Assembly: GCF_016906535.1 (NCBI RefSeq)
Contig: NC_057381.1
Coordinates: forward strand, 1,889,954 to 1,953,953
Direction of reading: 5' to 3'
From: Rhizoctonia solani
Lineage: Eukaryota; Basidiomycota; Agaricomycetes; Cantharellales; Ceratobasidiaceae
Length of the DNA: 64,000 nt
Shown here piece after piece: positions 47,955 through 63,325 of this stretch. A model generated the notes under the pieces. That model saw nothing but the letters and a program-made list of their open reading frames with translations. It did no database searches and had not been told where the DNA came from. Numbering within the stretch: the first letter of the stretch is position 1; every line of letters begins with the position of its first letter. The translations under genes were made by a program, and so were the position numbers.

Positions 47955-48408
47955 ACTCCTATCCCCACGCTCACTAGACTCGCGAGTCGGGCACTCGCTG
48001 CATATTCTTCGCTCCGTCTCCACGGCTTATTTCGGAAATTTGTTCATGCTGTACAAACTCTTTCACCCACCTCGTCTATCATTACAAGTACAGTACACTA
48101 TCATTGGGATTTGGATACCCTATCGGTCGTTGAATGAATCACATATTCGGTCTTTCTGGATTTATATTGCTGCGCTTTAAATGCTAGAATCATTAGTGGC
48201 TCGATGCGATTTTCGACTAGATTATATTATGGTAGGTTTTTGCCGTTTGATGGCTTACATTATTGCTAGGCCTTGCGGCGTTTTCTGTCCCTGCTTGCAT
48301 ACAGGCAACAGAATGCCCTTCAGCAAACTTCATATTAATGACTTGGTTATAAGAATATACAACACAATTAATGTTAGAGCCTAGATGACAATAGCTTTAC
48401 TTTATAAA
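47955..48408. other. Convergent 3' interval
   Basis: About 450 bp between the stops of chitin synthase (plus) and the next gene (minus). No gene is seen. Confidence 0.5.
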
Positions 48409-50243
48409 TCAAGCTTGCTGCCCTTCCAGAGCGTTTTCCGCCTCGTTCCCTGGCAGGAAGCAATATCCGTAGTGTTCCATAAGGTCAGCAGCTTTGCCGA
48501 TATTCATAGGAAGTTCGCCCAGTGGGGGGCTTTTCAGACTTTCAAGATCATAGTCGGAAGAGACTGAGCTTTCGGTGTGAGTTGTGTAGCTGTGGCAAAC
48601 AAGAGGGGCGGACGCATTCATAGGGAAGGATCTAAAAAAGGATTGAGCAAGAACTCCAAATAAGATATTCAAACCACCACACCTGAGGCTCTTGATATAA
48701 TCTGATATTCTTTCGGAACTGTCAAACTGACCAAGCGCCGACAAATGATCTGAAAGTCCTACATGAACCGTTTCATTAAATACCAATCAATTCAAATGCA
48801 ATTTTGAGAAAATTCACCTGTCTTTCCAGATGGCCCTCCATATCCCCCTTGAATATTCGACTCTTCTGGGGTTTCAGGGACAGTTGGTAGGTTGCTTCTG
48901 TCCCAAACATTCTTTGGCGGATTCTCCCTAAATGCTCGTAGTAGAATACCATCGGATTTGGTCAATTCGTCAGCATACTCTGATCCTAAGTGTTTAATCT
49001 GTCGGAGGACCAGGTAGAATTGGATCATTTGAAGCGGACAGTGAAACGAATATGATCCAACAAGATAAGTCTTGATCTAGAAACAAGTTAGTTCAATTAA
49101 GGTTTGTCAGTCACATTGAACCCACCATGCTGTTATGCCAGGTTGCTGAGACAACTTCGACAAAATCCGTGCCACATTGGTAGATACCAAAGACAAGCTG
49201 TTTGAGCCCAAGTATTTTCTTTTGATACAATCCTGATACCATCCCCATCATTACCTGGTTTACACCGCTTCCCTCGCGCTTGTATTCAGTTACACAATGT
49301 ATCATGGCAAACGTAGCAGGAGGGATTAAGTGAACCTCTTTAATGGCAGATGTTAGCTTCCGGAACTCAAGATTCAGGTAAACACGTAGGTTTGGGATAT
49401 CTAATGTATGAACCCCATCTGCAGTAGTACCGGTGACATCAAATGCTTCGGTTGCAGCTGAGGGGAGCTTGAGCGTTTGTTCAGTGCTGGGTAGTCGACT
49501 TCAGCATTACGGAGGAAATTAAGCAGTGATAACTTACTTATATGTTAATGGGTGTCCTTCTTCCATATCACAACTATAAAGCATAAGGGCATCAATCCCA
49601 ATGCGGATGTCCATCTCGCTATGCTGTTTTCCCGCAGCACGTAGTCTTGCCTGATGGTTGCAAATTTGCAATATTATAGGCAATGCAGAGGGCAGATCTG
49701 GAATGTCGTTCTTGTCAAGAGAGCAGATGTCTGTCTTGATCAGTGACCTGACTCTCTCTAGTAAATTGCGATAAACTGAAGGTAAATGACTAATGCATGA
49801 GGAGGTCTGTGCACATGTGGTTCAGTAATAGTTGGTTGAAGGCCTGAGGCCTCTTACCTCGTCCCCCAGCCAGGAAGGTAAACAAACAGAGGCAGACTGA
49901 ATTCTCCGGATATTTTGGAAGCAGGGGTCAGGGGGAATGACAAAACTGATGCTTGGTTCAAGTTGTAGCTTCACGATTGACGCCCACTTTTTGAAGTCCT
50001 CTGGTTTACACGCCAAGGTAGAAGCGGAGGTTATACAGCCCTTGGAAGCCTTGTTATACCCAAGGATACTTGTGGCCAAAAAGGGGCACTTACAACCGAT
50101 GCTGGTCTGCTTCTGCCGCCTCTAGAGGTGCTCTTCACAGATCCAGGGGAAGTTGCGGACTCAAGGGCGTCGTTGGGGGAGCTTGTTACAGGTTGAGTTG
50201 GGGAAGAAGTGGGCGCATTTGTGATTGAACTATTGAGTGGCAT
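48409..50243 (-). CDS. Hypothetical protein, intron-rich
   Basis: No family recognised. Read on the minus strand from ATG at 50243 (MPLNSSITNAPTSSPTQPV, a Ser/Thr/Pro-rich disordered start), through exons with KPEDFKKWASIVKLQLEPS and IPPDPCFQNIRRIQSASV (49822-50079), DIRIGIDALMLYSCDMEEGH near 49590, a block of HLIPPATFAMIHCVTEYKRE (about 49280-49350) and FDSSERISDYIKSLRCGGLN, to TGA at 48409. About seven exons. The centre seems globular, with no transmembrane helix or signal peptide. It could be a lineage-specific protein of Agaricomycetes. Exon borders are approximate. Confidence 0.65.
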
Positions 50244-51047
50244 GGTTGAATTGTGTAAAATAATTCAAGCAATAGGATTGGCTTGAGTTTAAACATGTGA
50301 TCGTACAGGAGCCGTGGTCCAAGAATATTTCAGACTGACACAAACGCCAAAATCACGTGAAATAGCTTTTAAATGCACTCTAATCGCTTTCTACAAAAAC
50401 CACTTGACCAGAATGGCCGGGGTTCCGGAGCGCTCTGGAGAACTATATATGCGCTGCGTAGCCTTGGTCCCTTAGGGGGATCATACATGCGCTCCCTGGT
50501 GCTCCCAAGTCCCATATACATGCTCGCGAGTGCTCCAAAGCGCCATATGCGTGCTCCAGGGTGCTCCCAATAGCCATATGACAGCCCTTGGGCCTTGTAT
50601 AGTACTCTTGTGTACTGAATACTCCACAGGAACCCGAAACTCGATTGCCAAAATTTATTGTAGCTTTGAAGTTTATTCGCATCACATGCATTGGTAACAT
50701 TATAGCTTAGGGTATCCATTTGTAACTTTATGTTTACAACAGCAATATATGGGACTGTAATTAGCACGAAACATCAACCCTTCAGTGACCTGGAAAAGAG
50801 GTTACGCTCAAAGATATATTTAAAAGTCAGCTCTATGATTATGCGCGACTCAATAGGATACCCTAAGTGCTATTAGAGCTGAGTAATTGGCAGCGAGAAT
50901 TTCGAGATCATCGTCGGAATCGTCCAAACTAGCAAGAGAGGGCGAGCACGTTTCCATTGCTTGAAAACAATGTATACACACGTAAATACACTCGTCATGA
51001 AGTTCTAATGCCGAGAACCACAACACAAAAGAGTCGCTTGATCGTCA
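50244..51047. other. Intergenic interval with 31-bp tandem repeat
   Basis: About 800 bp between two minus-strand genes. Apart from the tandem array at 50482-50574 nothing is supported. Confidence 0.5.
50482..50574 (+). repeat. 31-bp degenerate tandem repeat, three copies
   Basis: Units begin at 50482, 50513 and 50544, each CATA(C/T).. followed by GTGCTCC at a fixed place. A partial copy follows (CATATGACAGCC) and a weaker one precedes near 50442. It lies about 240-330 bp upstream of the gene starting at 50243, so in its promoter region. Confidence 0.75.
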
Positions 51048-52316
51048 TCATACCCAAAGGAAGCTAAACGGTTGATTGAAGCCAGATGCCCGAGCAACCT
51101 CCTTCAAATCTGCCCCTCCGTTGATGCGCTCGTAAACAACCACGAGCCCATTGTATTGCCCGCCAGTGACCAGATAAGTACCATCAGGGCTCAATGCGGC
51201 TCCGCGCATGCTACTAAGTCCAGTCCGGAACTGCTTGACGATTCTAAGACCGTTGTTCGCGGGGTCAATGATAGTAATGGCATCGCTCGAGTCTCCGCGA
51301 TTGGTGGCATACAAGTATTGTTTCGGGAAAGCACTTGTGACGGGTGAGAGGATTAGTTCGGCAGCAGTATGTGCGCTAGGGTTGTTAGAGTCGGTTGGTA
51401 GGATAGAGATATTGGCGATAATGGGGGCCTGGGAATTCGATCCAAGAGCAGGGATAGTTTGTTGGATAACTGTATTGGAAAGTTCGTGGATTGTGTATAG
51501 TGTATTACCTGGCTCCGTACAAGATTAATCAAATAGCACAAGATAGGTAGATGTTACCATTGACTTACCGTCGATGACACCGTGACGGGGCCCGCTTCCC
51601 AAAGGTTGCTGGATGTATCCGCTATTCTGCAAGGCGCCCGAACTGGACTTTGTCAGTCTCCATATTTTGTCTGAACCCTGCCGCAAACAAACACCATTCG
51701 ATTTTAGCGAATATTAAAGGTGAGCTATGGGCTACTTACAAGATCTGGGACCAGATACTCGTTGCCATATTGAATGATCGCGTGGGGGTGAGAACTGGTC
51801 TGACGACTGGGATTGGGACCGGAGCCAGTGAATTTGATAATCGGATACGCAGTTCCGAAGCGGCTTTTGTCGCCGGTGAGAGGTACGTTTAGGCCGGTTC
51901 CGCTGTTGTACTTTTGAGAGCAGTGAGTATACGTTTCGTATGGTAAAACATTCCGCTCACATTCATGACTACAATCTCATTTCCATCCTTGGACACAATC
52001 ATGTGAGCAGGGCTATCTCCTCCTGTGGAAACGGATGCGATCTATTCTGGTCATAAGTAGTGCTCATATAATGAAAAACAAAAGTAAGAACCTTCGTCAA
52101 CTGCCCTTGCGAGCCAACCAAAAATGACTGCACTCCTCCAAAATACGAGTCCTGAGTGGCAAAAATGACACTTTTGTTTGTCGGATGGGCAGTGATCCAA
52201 CTTGGATTCGTAGTTGAGATGGTTGAGACAGTGGGCAGGTTTGTGTTGCCAGACGTAAACGACAAAGTCGTCAAGGCTGACGTATAGCCACCTACGAGAA
52301 TCTTGTACGAGACCAT
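51048..52316 (-). CDS. Lactonase-family seven-bladed beta-propeller protein
   Basis: Minus strand, ATG at 52316-52314, TGA at 51050-51048, about six exons. The start MVSYKILVGGYTSALTTLSF and motifs NPSWITAHPTNKSVIFATQ, DSPAHMIVSKDGNEIVVMN, SSHPHAIIQYGNEYLVPDLG, GPRHGVIDG and GAALSPDGTYLVTGGQ match the lactonase / carboxy-cis,cis-muconate cyclase family (6-phosphogluconolactonase-like propeller). The His/Pro-rich blade motifs and the GPRHG segment are conserved. About 360 aa, normal for the family. No signal peptide, so probably cytosolic. Likely reaction: lactone hydrolysis or the reverse cyclisation of an aromatic-ring cleavage product. It is head-to-head with a cellobiose-dehydrogenase-type flavoprotein, whose product class is a lactone. 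Confidence 0.85.
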
Positions 52317-53608
52317 GAAGACGAATGCAGCGAAGGTGTATTCAGCGGGGCATCTAGCGACTGGTGTTGACCAACCACAATGCTTATATACCGAAATGAA
52401 GTCTATTCCGGACTCGCCTAGTTGATCTTCCTTCCGTGAGTATATCTCGCGTATCGGTTTTTCGCCTCGTCACCTGGATACTTGTGTTGATCATGAAACC
52501 AAAGCTTTGCCGAGGCAAGAGGGAATCCATGTGAGACGTAAACTCCCGAGGTTCTAACTAATAAAATACGAGGGTTAAGTTTCACCCGACCAGTCCAACC
52601 CAGGCCTGACAGACTTACCTGAAGAATTCGAAGTCCCCATGTGTAATCCTTTCAATTGGCGAAATAGACAAGAAGAAATATACCATTCGATATGATAAAC
52701 ATCGTTCCTCTACTTACGATATCTCTGTATGAGTCATGATCAGCAGGAATTATTACACTTGGACTCACTCGAAATGTGACCTTGACAATAAGGGTGCGGT
52801 GGTAGTTCTCAATCCAGTCCTCACGCAAATAATTGCACACACGCCACCCAAGGACCAACGCCAAGCACGAGTACGGTATATATAAATTACATCCATAATC
52901 ATGACGTTTGATCACACACATGTTTCATCATGTGAATCTACGCTGCAAGCCCGGTACAATATCGTCTCCATGCTCTTGCTCTGGTTAAACCTGCCGTAAA
53001 CAATAACTGGATGATCCATGGCGACCGTACACTTATGATAGGTTCTTTGTCTTGGCATGACTACAATATTCCGCATCAATATCGAGTACCTGACTAGTGG
53101 ATCACTCACTCACAGTCATCTCATGTTTATTTTTCCGTTCGCTTTAGCCGATCAATGATCTTGTCCTTGGCACCGGTCTTCTTGCGCTTGGAGACAAGTC
53201 GCCGAATTTCCATCCCCCAGAGTCGCTGACCCCAACTTCTTCATAGAGCTTGCTGTAATCCGAAGCCACTTTTGGCAACTAACGTGCAAATTGCTTTAGC
53301 CTAGAACTCTCACACCTTCAAGCCTATGCTCATTTAGTCGGCGCCACGAGTGGATCCATCGGCAGAATCCAAAGGTTAGAACTGGGAAGCTTGACCAGAT
53401 GATCGTTTGCCCAGCCTCCGCACTCAAGTTTAACGACGGTACCATTTCGGTTATACTAGTGGCGGAGGTGTATCCAAATGGAGTTGTAGTTGCGGGTGTA
53501 TGTTGGATCTTGGCTTTTGCATCTCACGGAAGTTATAAAGTAGTGGTGAACCACGCCCCATTTCAGAGGCAGTCTTTCGATTATCAGACTCAATTGAACT
53601 CAAGCATC
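52317..53608. promoter_or_regulatory. Divergent intergenic region, lactonase / flavoprotein
   Basis: 1.3 kb between two diverging start codons. It contains only unsupported ORFs. Around 53133-53215 the minus strand reads a lysine-rich coding-like end (RLVSKRKKTGAKDKIIDRL then stop), possibly a relic of a lost gene. Both promoters must lie here. Confidence 0.4.
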
Positions 53609-55775
<2,167 letters not shown>

Positions 55776-56304
55776 GTTTAAACAATATAGCTAGTTTACA
55801 CGTTTCTAAGCCGTAGATTAAACATAACTCAAACTCCAACGTTTTATGGTGCCAGAGGGGCTTAATTAATATTCACAAAGCGATGTGTGTATGCACGAAT
55901 AGTAACATAAAAGGTAGGCCTCTGCAGCTGGTGCCTGTGAAGAATCAAACACAAAACGACCTGTCGCAAAGGAAAGAGGCAAACACGTTGCCCACCATGG
56001 TCCGAAATTCTTAAGATCCACCTTCCTCCTGAATTCCTCACGCTCTGGGGCACTTCACCGTAAACCCCAAAAGTGCGGAAAATCTGACTCTAGCGGTCGG
56101 ATTTTTCCAGAATCCGCACCTAACGGTTGGACGGTTAGAGAGACCAAAATGCGGATTTAAAATTCCGCATCTTTTAGACTGTTGGTTTTAAAGTTTTGCA
56201 CGTTACTGACTGTTGGATTTTTGGTTGGTGGTTGGATTCCAATGGTATGGGTGGGTGCGCAAGGGTTAGATTTTGGAGTAACTGTTGGATTTCTGAGCAA
56301 CTGG
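55776..56304. repeat. Intergenic interval with diverged MITE family B fragment
   Basis: At about 56050-56190 the sequence CACCGTAAACCCCAAAAGTG and repeated TCCGCA/TGCGGA words match the left end and body of MITE family B (34710-34921). The right inverted repeat is lost or heavily diverged and no target duplication is visible, so it is an old, partial copy. The remainder of the interval holds no gene. Confidence 0.6.
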
Positions 56305-56616
56305 TGTAAGGTCTCTACTTATTGGATGTATATATGTGACTTAGTCGGCGACGGCGTCGCCTAGATAACAAGTCATAACACACACTCGATATTGATGATA
56401 AGAGTAAAGACAGGGGAGTGGGTAGAAGTCCCGGGACCTTATAAGGTGCCCAGGTCAATACATGCGTAAACAGAAGAAACCAAATGAACGTATATAGTTA
56501 GTAATCAGTCTGAACAGAGCACCGGGTACAAGTGTAATGCTAAGAGGGATAACAATATATTGTAAGGGTAACGCATACACCCAAGCTAGACCTACAGTGA
56601 TCGCGTAACCCTTACA
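56305..56616 (-). mobile_element. Probable solo LTR, Copia-like
   Basis: Read on the minus strand, a 312-bp sequence begins TGTAAGGGTTACGCG and ends AGAGACCTTACA, with TATAAGG in the middle. A short hairpin near its 5' end pairs TGTAAGGGTTACGC with GCGTTACCCTTACA. TG..CA ends and length fit an LTR, but the flanks (ACTGG and CTTGC) do not form a target duplication, so the element is rearranged or the ends are slightly misplaced. Confidence 0.5.
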
Positions 56617-57357
56617 CTTGCCCTCCAGACGGTTGCGGCCGTCTCAGTCACTTTTCTCCATCTCCTCCGATGCCCTTCCCTTCCCCTTTCCTTTTGACTC
56701 AATCAGTCCTTCTACGTTGTAGTAGGGGAGGCACGGGGGTATGCCCCTGACCGCGTGTACTGCATGTATATAACACGTGCCCGTATATGCGGATATACAT
56801 CTCTTTCCACCACCTCGTACACCCGTCTCCAACGGTGTGCCTCGCTCAAGAGCATGTCCCTATTTTATCGTTCTAAGCATTGTCTACTCAATCCATATCC
56901 CTATCGCTACTCGTGTAGTTTTGTATTCCTTCGTTCCCAATTGTTCTGAAGATGTGTTTGACTGCGTGTATGGAAAATCGAGGCTGTTTGTTGCCCTCTT
57001 GTGGCCATTAACATTGTGTTCTTTGTACTATAACTTGTTGGCACTCGATCGATGGATTGTTCAGGTTGATTCTACGTACTAAGAGAGTATTGGCGTGCAC
57101 AAATGAGCATGCGTTGTCGCAAATCGTTTCAAGCGAGGCGATTAAAAGGCCAAGATATCTATATGTGCTTCAGTTTGCCTGTTTCAAGCGCGATGTAACG
57201 TAATCAAAGCCGCACCAGTACTTTTCATACAGTGCAGTCGATAACCATAAACGAAATGGTTTCCCAAAACCATAGAATTCTCAGCCAAGGTCCGGTCAAG
57301 CCGTGTCATTGGACCGTGAGGTGCCAGTCCGTGCGAGCGCTAAAGGCTGTTTCGTGA
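56617..57357. other. Intergenic interval
   Basis: About 740 bp. An ORF at 56777-57082 is open but has no domain, coding bias or splice context that I can judge. No feature is called. Confidence 0.4.
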
Positions 57358-60300
57358 TTAGTCAAGGCTAAGATGTTTACCAGCCTGAGAGGCAATGAAA
57401 GCCAGGCTATCTTGGTTAGTTAAGTTGCTAAGCAACAGGCAAGCCAGTGAACTTGTATATCTTAAGCGCTTAAGCTTATTCGCCGAGCAGCTGAGATGGG
57501 AAGCCTTTGCTTCAGTCGTATTTTTGTCGAAAATACCCCACGATGCTGCGTCGAGGTGATGGTAGAGACCTTGGGCCAAGGTTAATTTGATTGGCTGTGC
57601 GCATACACGGCGGCAAGCGCGCAGAAATGGTCGACAAACACCCAGCCGAGAAGTTGTTCTAATAAAAGGCTCAAATATGTGCTTGATATATCACTGAGAG
57701 CCGCTTCACCTATATTGGCTAGAAAACACATAGTGTTTGCGGTGGGCAAGACATTGTCAACATGAGCAAGGCTGCGGTTCAATGCGAAATTTAAGGAATG
57801 ATTGTGCACCCGCTAAAACACGAGATCCATCTGATGTTTTTGTTCAAAAGCATAGCATACGAACTGCGTGATCATGAAACTTATATCATTAAAGTTACAG
57901 AAACTCTGTTCTAGGAAAGAGTATGCGATACTAAATTTGGCTTCAGCCGCGCTTGCGATTCGGCCTATGCTTGGGTAAGATGGGCGCCGACCTAGGCCTC
58001 TATTGAGAAGCGGGGTTGACAAGCGTGAATGAGCCATCTTCATGTTCATCCACAAGGTCGGAGACTTTTGAGAATTTTACCATCAGCTCATGTAGAAGTA
58101 GTGGAGACCATTCTTACAGTGAACTGAAACGTTCTTGACAATTTGTAGAACGTTTTTGACATATTTCCCTTTTTTCAAGACTTGAAACAATTTCTCCATG
58201 CTCTCGGAATCATTCCCAAGTTTTCGACAGCACATATCTGGATCAAAGAGTTAGAGCCATTTTTACGTGAAGAAGGTCAAAATCTTTACAGTCTTTAGTC
58301 ACTGTTGCCAAAGTGATAGATGCCTCGTTCGCAAGTTGTTGCTTTACTGAATCATCCTCCGCCATATAATCGCGCATTATTCTCACTAGATCTGGGATTA
58401 TTTCGGTGTCGGCAACACTTTGTCCGCAATAGACTATTAAAGGGTTGATAAGTAAACTAGGGGCGAATAACTTGGAAACCTGAAAGGCTTACGGTCCTGC
58501 ATTAGTAACGCTGTGGTACGCATGGCTTGGAGAGATAGCTCGGGGTGCTTATCTTTGGCGCATATCAGTGGCCGAATGTAAACCGTGATACCCTCACAAC
58601 GGAAGGCCTCCCTTGGGGCATCTGTATAGATGTAAATTCTTGGATGATGTCGCGTTGCTCGAGATAAAATGCTTTGCTTACAGTTACCAAGTCGGAAGAG
58701 AGACGATATCACATTCAAAGCGCCCTCCGCAAGAACTGGTTGAGCATTTTTGTGAGAAGACAGGGCAAAGCCCCTTTGAAGTCAGAACGCACCCGTTTTC
58801 TCCTTCTCCCAAGGTGCTGCACTTTCGATTCGCGCACCAAAGCCCCCAGTCAATTGGTCAAACATTGCGGCGATTCCATAGGCAATTGTTTCACTAGCAT
58901 CATGTATGATTTGAGTGAATGCTGAAGTTTTTGTTGTGTGTCAAAAAACGGGTTGCAGGAAATGTGGGAAGCGTACTCCTTGTTTCCGTAACATCTGACA
59001 AGATGTTGGTAACCTCGCGTGCCAAAGCCATTGAGCGAGCCTCCTTTGGTATCCGGTCCCAATTCCATTGGGCTGGTCCATTAAATCAGTAAATGAATAA
59101 CCAATTAGAGATGTACATACCATCAACAGAGTTGGGCTCATCCACATCTTTTGATGAAAGTCCAAGCCAGCCTTTGATACGAGCCCAGGTAGTTGGCTTG
59201 GATGGATTGGCTAAAATAGCGCTTGGTGAGGCCATAGTAGATCAAGATGAACGGACATACAATTGATGTTATCTTCAGCCCAGCTTTTGAGCAACAGGAT
59301 AGTGCGAGGTAAGATCATGTCCCGCAACCGGTCGACTTCAATAGCACCTCCTTTACCAAAGCCAACGATTGCACGGGCTATCTTTGCGGTGTCTTGTTGA
59401 TCTGGATATGTTTTGAACAGTCTATCAAGGAACTGCGGTCCTCCGTACGCCCATATAGCATCAGGTTTACCAGGATCTAGCGGATTCCGCTCAGCCTCAC
59501 AGAAGCTTACTAACATTGAGGGGGAAAAAAAACTACGACTTACTATCCACGAGAACATGCTTTTGCAGCCTCTCAAACCAAACTTCGTCAGCATGTCCGC
59601 ATTCATCTTTCAGTATGTCCACCATGCGCGTGAATTGATAATTGTCCATGCATGCTGGTTTTCTTTCCGTCTGGTAGCCCATAGGCAGCTTTCCCCACTC
59701 AATTGTCTTCTGGATACCTTTCTTTTTTTCCTCTTCTGTTAGTTGTCCATCCAGGAGTACTGCTTTAGGGCTGTATGTTTTGTTTGCCGTGTTTGGTTTA
59801 TTTTCACCTTGGTTGAGACTTGCTTTGACCGTCCAGTGAATTGATTGGTAGGGAAGCACCTCCCGAGCCCTCTTATTGTGAAACCACCTTGAGATATATC
59901 AACGCATGATAAAATCAATATACATAGCATCAAAGCATTAGACTTACCACCTCGATCTAGTTTCACCATTGGAAAGATGCTCTTTCCAGCATAAGAATGG
60001 CGCATACTCAAGAATCATATAAAAGAATCCCATCAAAGAGGAGACTCCCATGGACTCAGTCACCTCGGCGTGAGGAATACCGATCTTGACATCATGGAGT
60101 CGTACGGATAGACCTTTTTCGTGGGCTTCTTCCATCATCCATTTGAGTGGTTCTCCTCCACGATCCAAAGTAGGGTTTGCCTTATTTCCTCCGCCACTAG
60201 CCACGGACAGTTCAGAAGGAAGATAACCAGATAAAAAAATATACCTACATGTCCGAATGTGTTCCTGCAAACCATACATACTCCTGTGAGTGCTCGGCTA

Positions 60301-61297
60301 TACAGAACTCCTCAACGTGTTCGGGGAGAAACTTGACTCGACATTCATCGAGTGCCAAGGCATGACGGAAGTGGGTAATATGTTCGACCTGGTCGGAGAA
60401 AGGAAACGGCTTCCTGGGAAGGATTCCGACAGATGCAACGGTGTCCCTAGAGTCCGACTGGTCAGATACCATTGTGAGGACATAATGAAGAATCTGATCC
60501 ATACCAAACTCCGACGAAATGCAAATCTACCGTTTTACGACAAAAAGCCTCTTTAAACTTGTTCTTTACAGAGTCTCGCTCATCACCAGAATATATTGCC
60601 CAGGCACTATAATCATGTCGGATTCAGTCCAGAAGGTATATGTGAGAGGCTGCGCACAATGGGATTTGTTCTTGATTTCCGGGATAAATGAGCCCGACCT
60701 GATAGAATTGAATAAGTAATATTAACAAATTTATAGGAATGGTTGAATGTACCGTGTGGATCATCCCCGCAAGTGTTCGAACTTGATATGCGCCTCGCGA
60801 GAAGCCTAGAAACAAAGTGAGTGAAACTCAAAACAAAAAGAGCTAGCTCCTCATACCAAACAAGAATATCTGATCTCCCGGCTGGTAGTGATCAGACAAC
60901 CAACGATAGGCCCCAATAATAACCTGGTCGAAATTCCTGCAAACACGTTCAATCTTATTCAAATCTATAAATATGCAAAAGTCTTACCAGGCAATCATCA
61001 AGTCAATAATGCCTGCAAGCTGTTGCTTCAGGTACGCAAAAGACCACCAGAAGGGACGGGCATATGTCCCAACACCGCTGTTGTAGTAGGTAAGCTGTGT
61101 CGAGTCTTTGGTTATACGGCTATAGAGCTCGACCACGTTGGTGTTCTAGTAGCACGAAATCAACATCGTGCATAATAGACAATGAGACGAATAACCTTCT
61201 CCGAAAACTGATTGGAAGTGCCATCAATGCACACAATCAACTTTCGCGGTTTTGGTTTGAGGCCTGGGTCTCGTGTAGATTCAACCGGTTGGCTCAT
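57358..61297 (-). CDS. DUF2235 / Tle1-like alpha/beta-hydrolase
   Basis: Minus-strand, intron-rich. The most likely start is the ATG at 61297 (MSQPVESTRDPGLKPKPRKL). The DUF2235 hallmarks follow: LIVCIDGTSNQFSEK, NTNVVELYSRI, YYNSGVGTYARP, the nucleophile elbow GFSRGAYQVRTLAGM (spliced near 60809), WDTVASVGILPRK and VWFAGTHSDVGGGNKAN with the Asp/His region. This is the catalytic domain shared by bacterial type VI phospholipase effectors (Tle1) and many fungal proteins. The Ser in G-F-S-R-G is present. After about residue 350 the protein is helical (QYLDRLF-type blocks, TWARIKGWLGLSSKDVDEPN) with no named domain. The C-terminal limit is uncertain; open minus-strand frames run to 57358 (LTNQDSLAFIASQAGKHL). 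A minus-strand ORF at 61306-61542 is in another frame and may be an upstream exon or chance. Confidence 0.75.
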
Positions 61298-63325
61298 ATC
61301 CAGGTCTAAGACAGGTCGATATAGGTGTGGGAATGGGTAGCAAAAAGGCCCTCTGTCTTGAGTGTATCTTGGGGGAATGATGCTGGTAATGTTATAAGGC
61401 GAATTGACTTTATATCATTACAAGCCGAGGGGAACAGCCTCGCGGCCTGCGATTCAATACCTCCATTTATCCCCGGCTCAAGAAATAGCGGTCTGCTGTC
61501 AGGATCGGCCAGGCACATTTGACGGGGAAGGGAACCAGACATGATGGAATCGTCGAAAACAAAGGATCAATGATTGCCAATAGCACGCACACAGTAGCCG
61601 GGGCGGTTAATGATCGCCCGTGCGCGTGACTGATCCTACCCTTGGGGCGGCCGGCTGTGGATGGCCTGGGCGGCTTGATCGAACGCAACGTTGAAAGCCG
61701 ATTACCGCTGTCTCATACAGTGAGGTGCTTTGGCTGATAAGGAGTTATGGACCCGGCTCGTGTTGTGGATCAACAAAATCGCCTTATTGGACTTGACATT
61801 GATGACGGGTTCTTGGCACTACGGCGGAATGCATATACATATATTTTACTACTTCTTTCATTCGGTCTTGCCCATGCATGCGTTCGTCTTTAGTTAACCC
61901 TCCTCCATCTGTTTCTTAACTTTGAACCTAGCAATCCCCACATGTAAACTAAATTGAACATTCCTTACACGCGCCCCCTTAACAGCTTATGTATACGGTT
62001 GAATATGAAGCAACTCAATGTCAGCAGGCCTAGGCCGCGCTCTGATGAATATGGCACTCAGGATCCCTGCTAGTGAAGAAATAGGCCTCGATGCCATTGA
62101 TTGTGTATTGCCTTTGCGTTAATGTAGACAAGAACACAAGTTTGTAGTCGGCAATTGGTACATCATCTCAAATCCAGAGAATATAATGACGCCTGCAAGT
62201 TGATATGGAGCGTGAAATGAACTGAGGATATTCAACCAAATCAGGACATCAACCAGTAACACCCAAATTTGCAAACACGGTGCGCCTAGAAGAGATGAAC
62301 GATCTCCATCAATAGAATGTACAAACTATAGAACAACTGGCCATATACATGATGGTGGCACCGGTTTAAATTCGATTCGTATACTGTAAATACTAAATGT
62401 TCAAATTCTGCAGATCCAGAACAAAGCATGGCGGAAAAGAACGGGTGTGCATAAGAGAAATGGGAATTTATGCAAGTATATATATTGGATGGAATTTCCT
62501 AGCATTCATGGCCCAGCGCAGCGGTCTTGGCAATTGTGTTCAATAACCATCTGAGCCCGTTCAGACGATGTGCTATATTGAGCGTGGAAATGCTCACGTG
62601 CCACAGTGGATAACCGACCCGGCTGTAGCCTCCGACTGTTTGGCTTTGTCAGTTAGCGCCTGTGTTCGGCTCTCATACTACTGTATATGGTTCGTTCTCG
62701 TCAACTGTGCCTGGTTCCTCCCGAAAGTGTACCGCTATTGATAGAACCGGAGGAGAAGTGGGAATAGTATCAGATTTGCAGGCCACGAGGGCTGTTTGCT
62801 GTGGGAAACCGGATGTTAGGTAACGGCTGCCCGGCGCCTAGCACCGCCACCGCCACCGAACAAACAAACGAACGGACATTGGGAGGGGACTGGATGGATT
62901 CTCTGTATATACATGTTTGTACCCCGCGCCTTATAAGGCCGGGCCAATTGTATCCAGGCTCCCCCCAATTCGAGTGACTTTTGGACTGCCAGCGTCTTAA
63001 GCTTAAGGTCCGACAACCTAGTCGCTCATCCGACTTACACTTTTTGGCAAGTCTTTCTTTGCACTCGAAGAACGACGCATACAACAATCGAAACCCAAAC
63101 AAATTTGTCTCCGACACCGCATCCAGCACCGTCGCCGACATACTCAAAAAAAAGAATTATACATATTTTTCCTTTTCTTTCCTAACTTGAATCAATCAAC
63201 ATAAAATCTACAAAACCCGCAGCGACTGGCCATTGCTGCAATCAAAAATATATCTGAGTCTCAACTTTCCCAAAATTTTTCACTTTTATTCATCTTTACC
63301 CATTGACACAGCTAGCTAAAAAACA
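61298..63325. other. Subtelomeric gene-free interval
   Basis: About 2 kb. Minus-strand ORFs at 61306-61542 and 62770-63147 have no recognisable domain. A GCCACC-type triplet run lies near 62840-62860. The stretch just before 63326 (about 63230-63320) is AT-rich, like a promoter or leader. No LTR or MITE end was found. Confidence 0.4.

Noticed and set aside
57358..58055. A separate gene downstream of the DUF2235 domain
   Set aside because: The open frames are short, helical and on the same strand without their own convincing start, so they are treated as possible C-terminal exons of the same gene.
61306..61542. Minus-strand ORF as the N-terminus of the DUF2235 protein
   Set aside because: Its frame ends in TAG just before the in-frame ATG at 61297, and no clear intron joins it to the conserved domain; left as possible 5' exon or chance.
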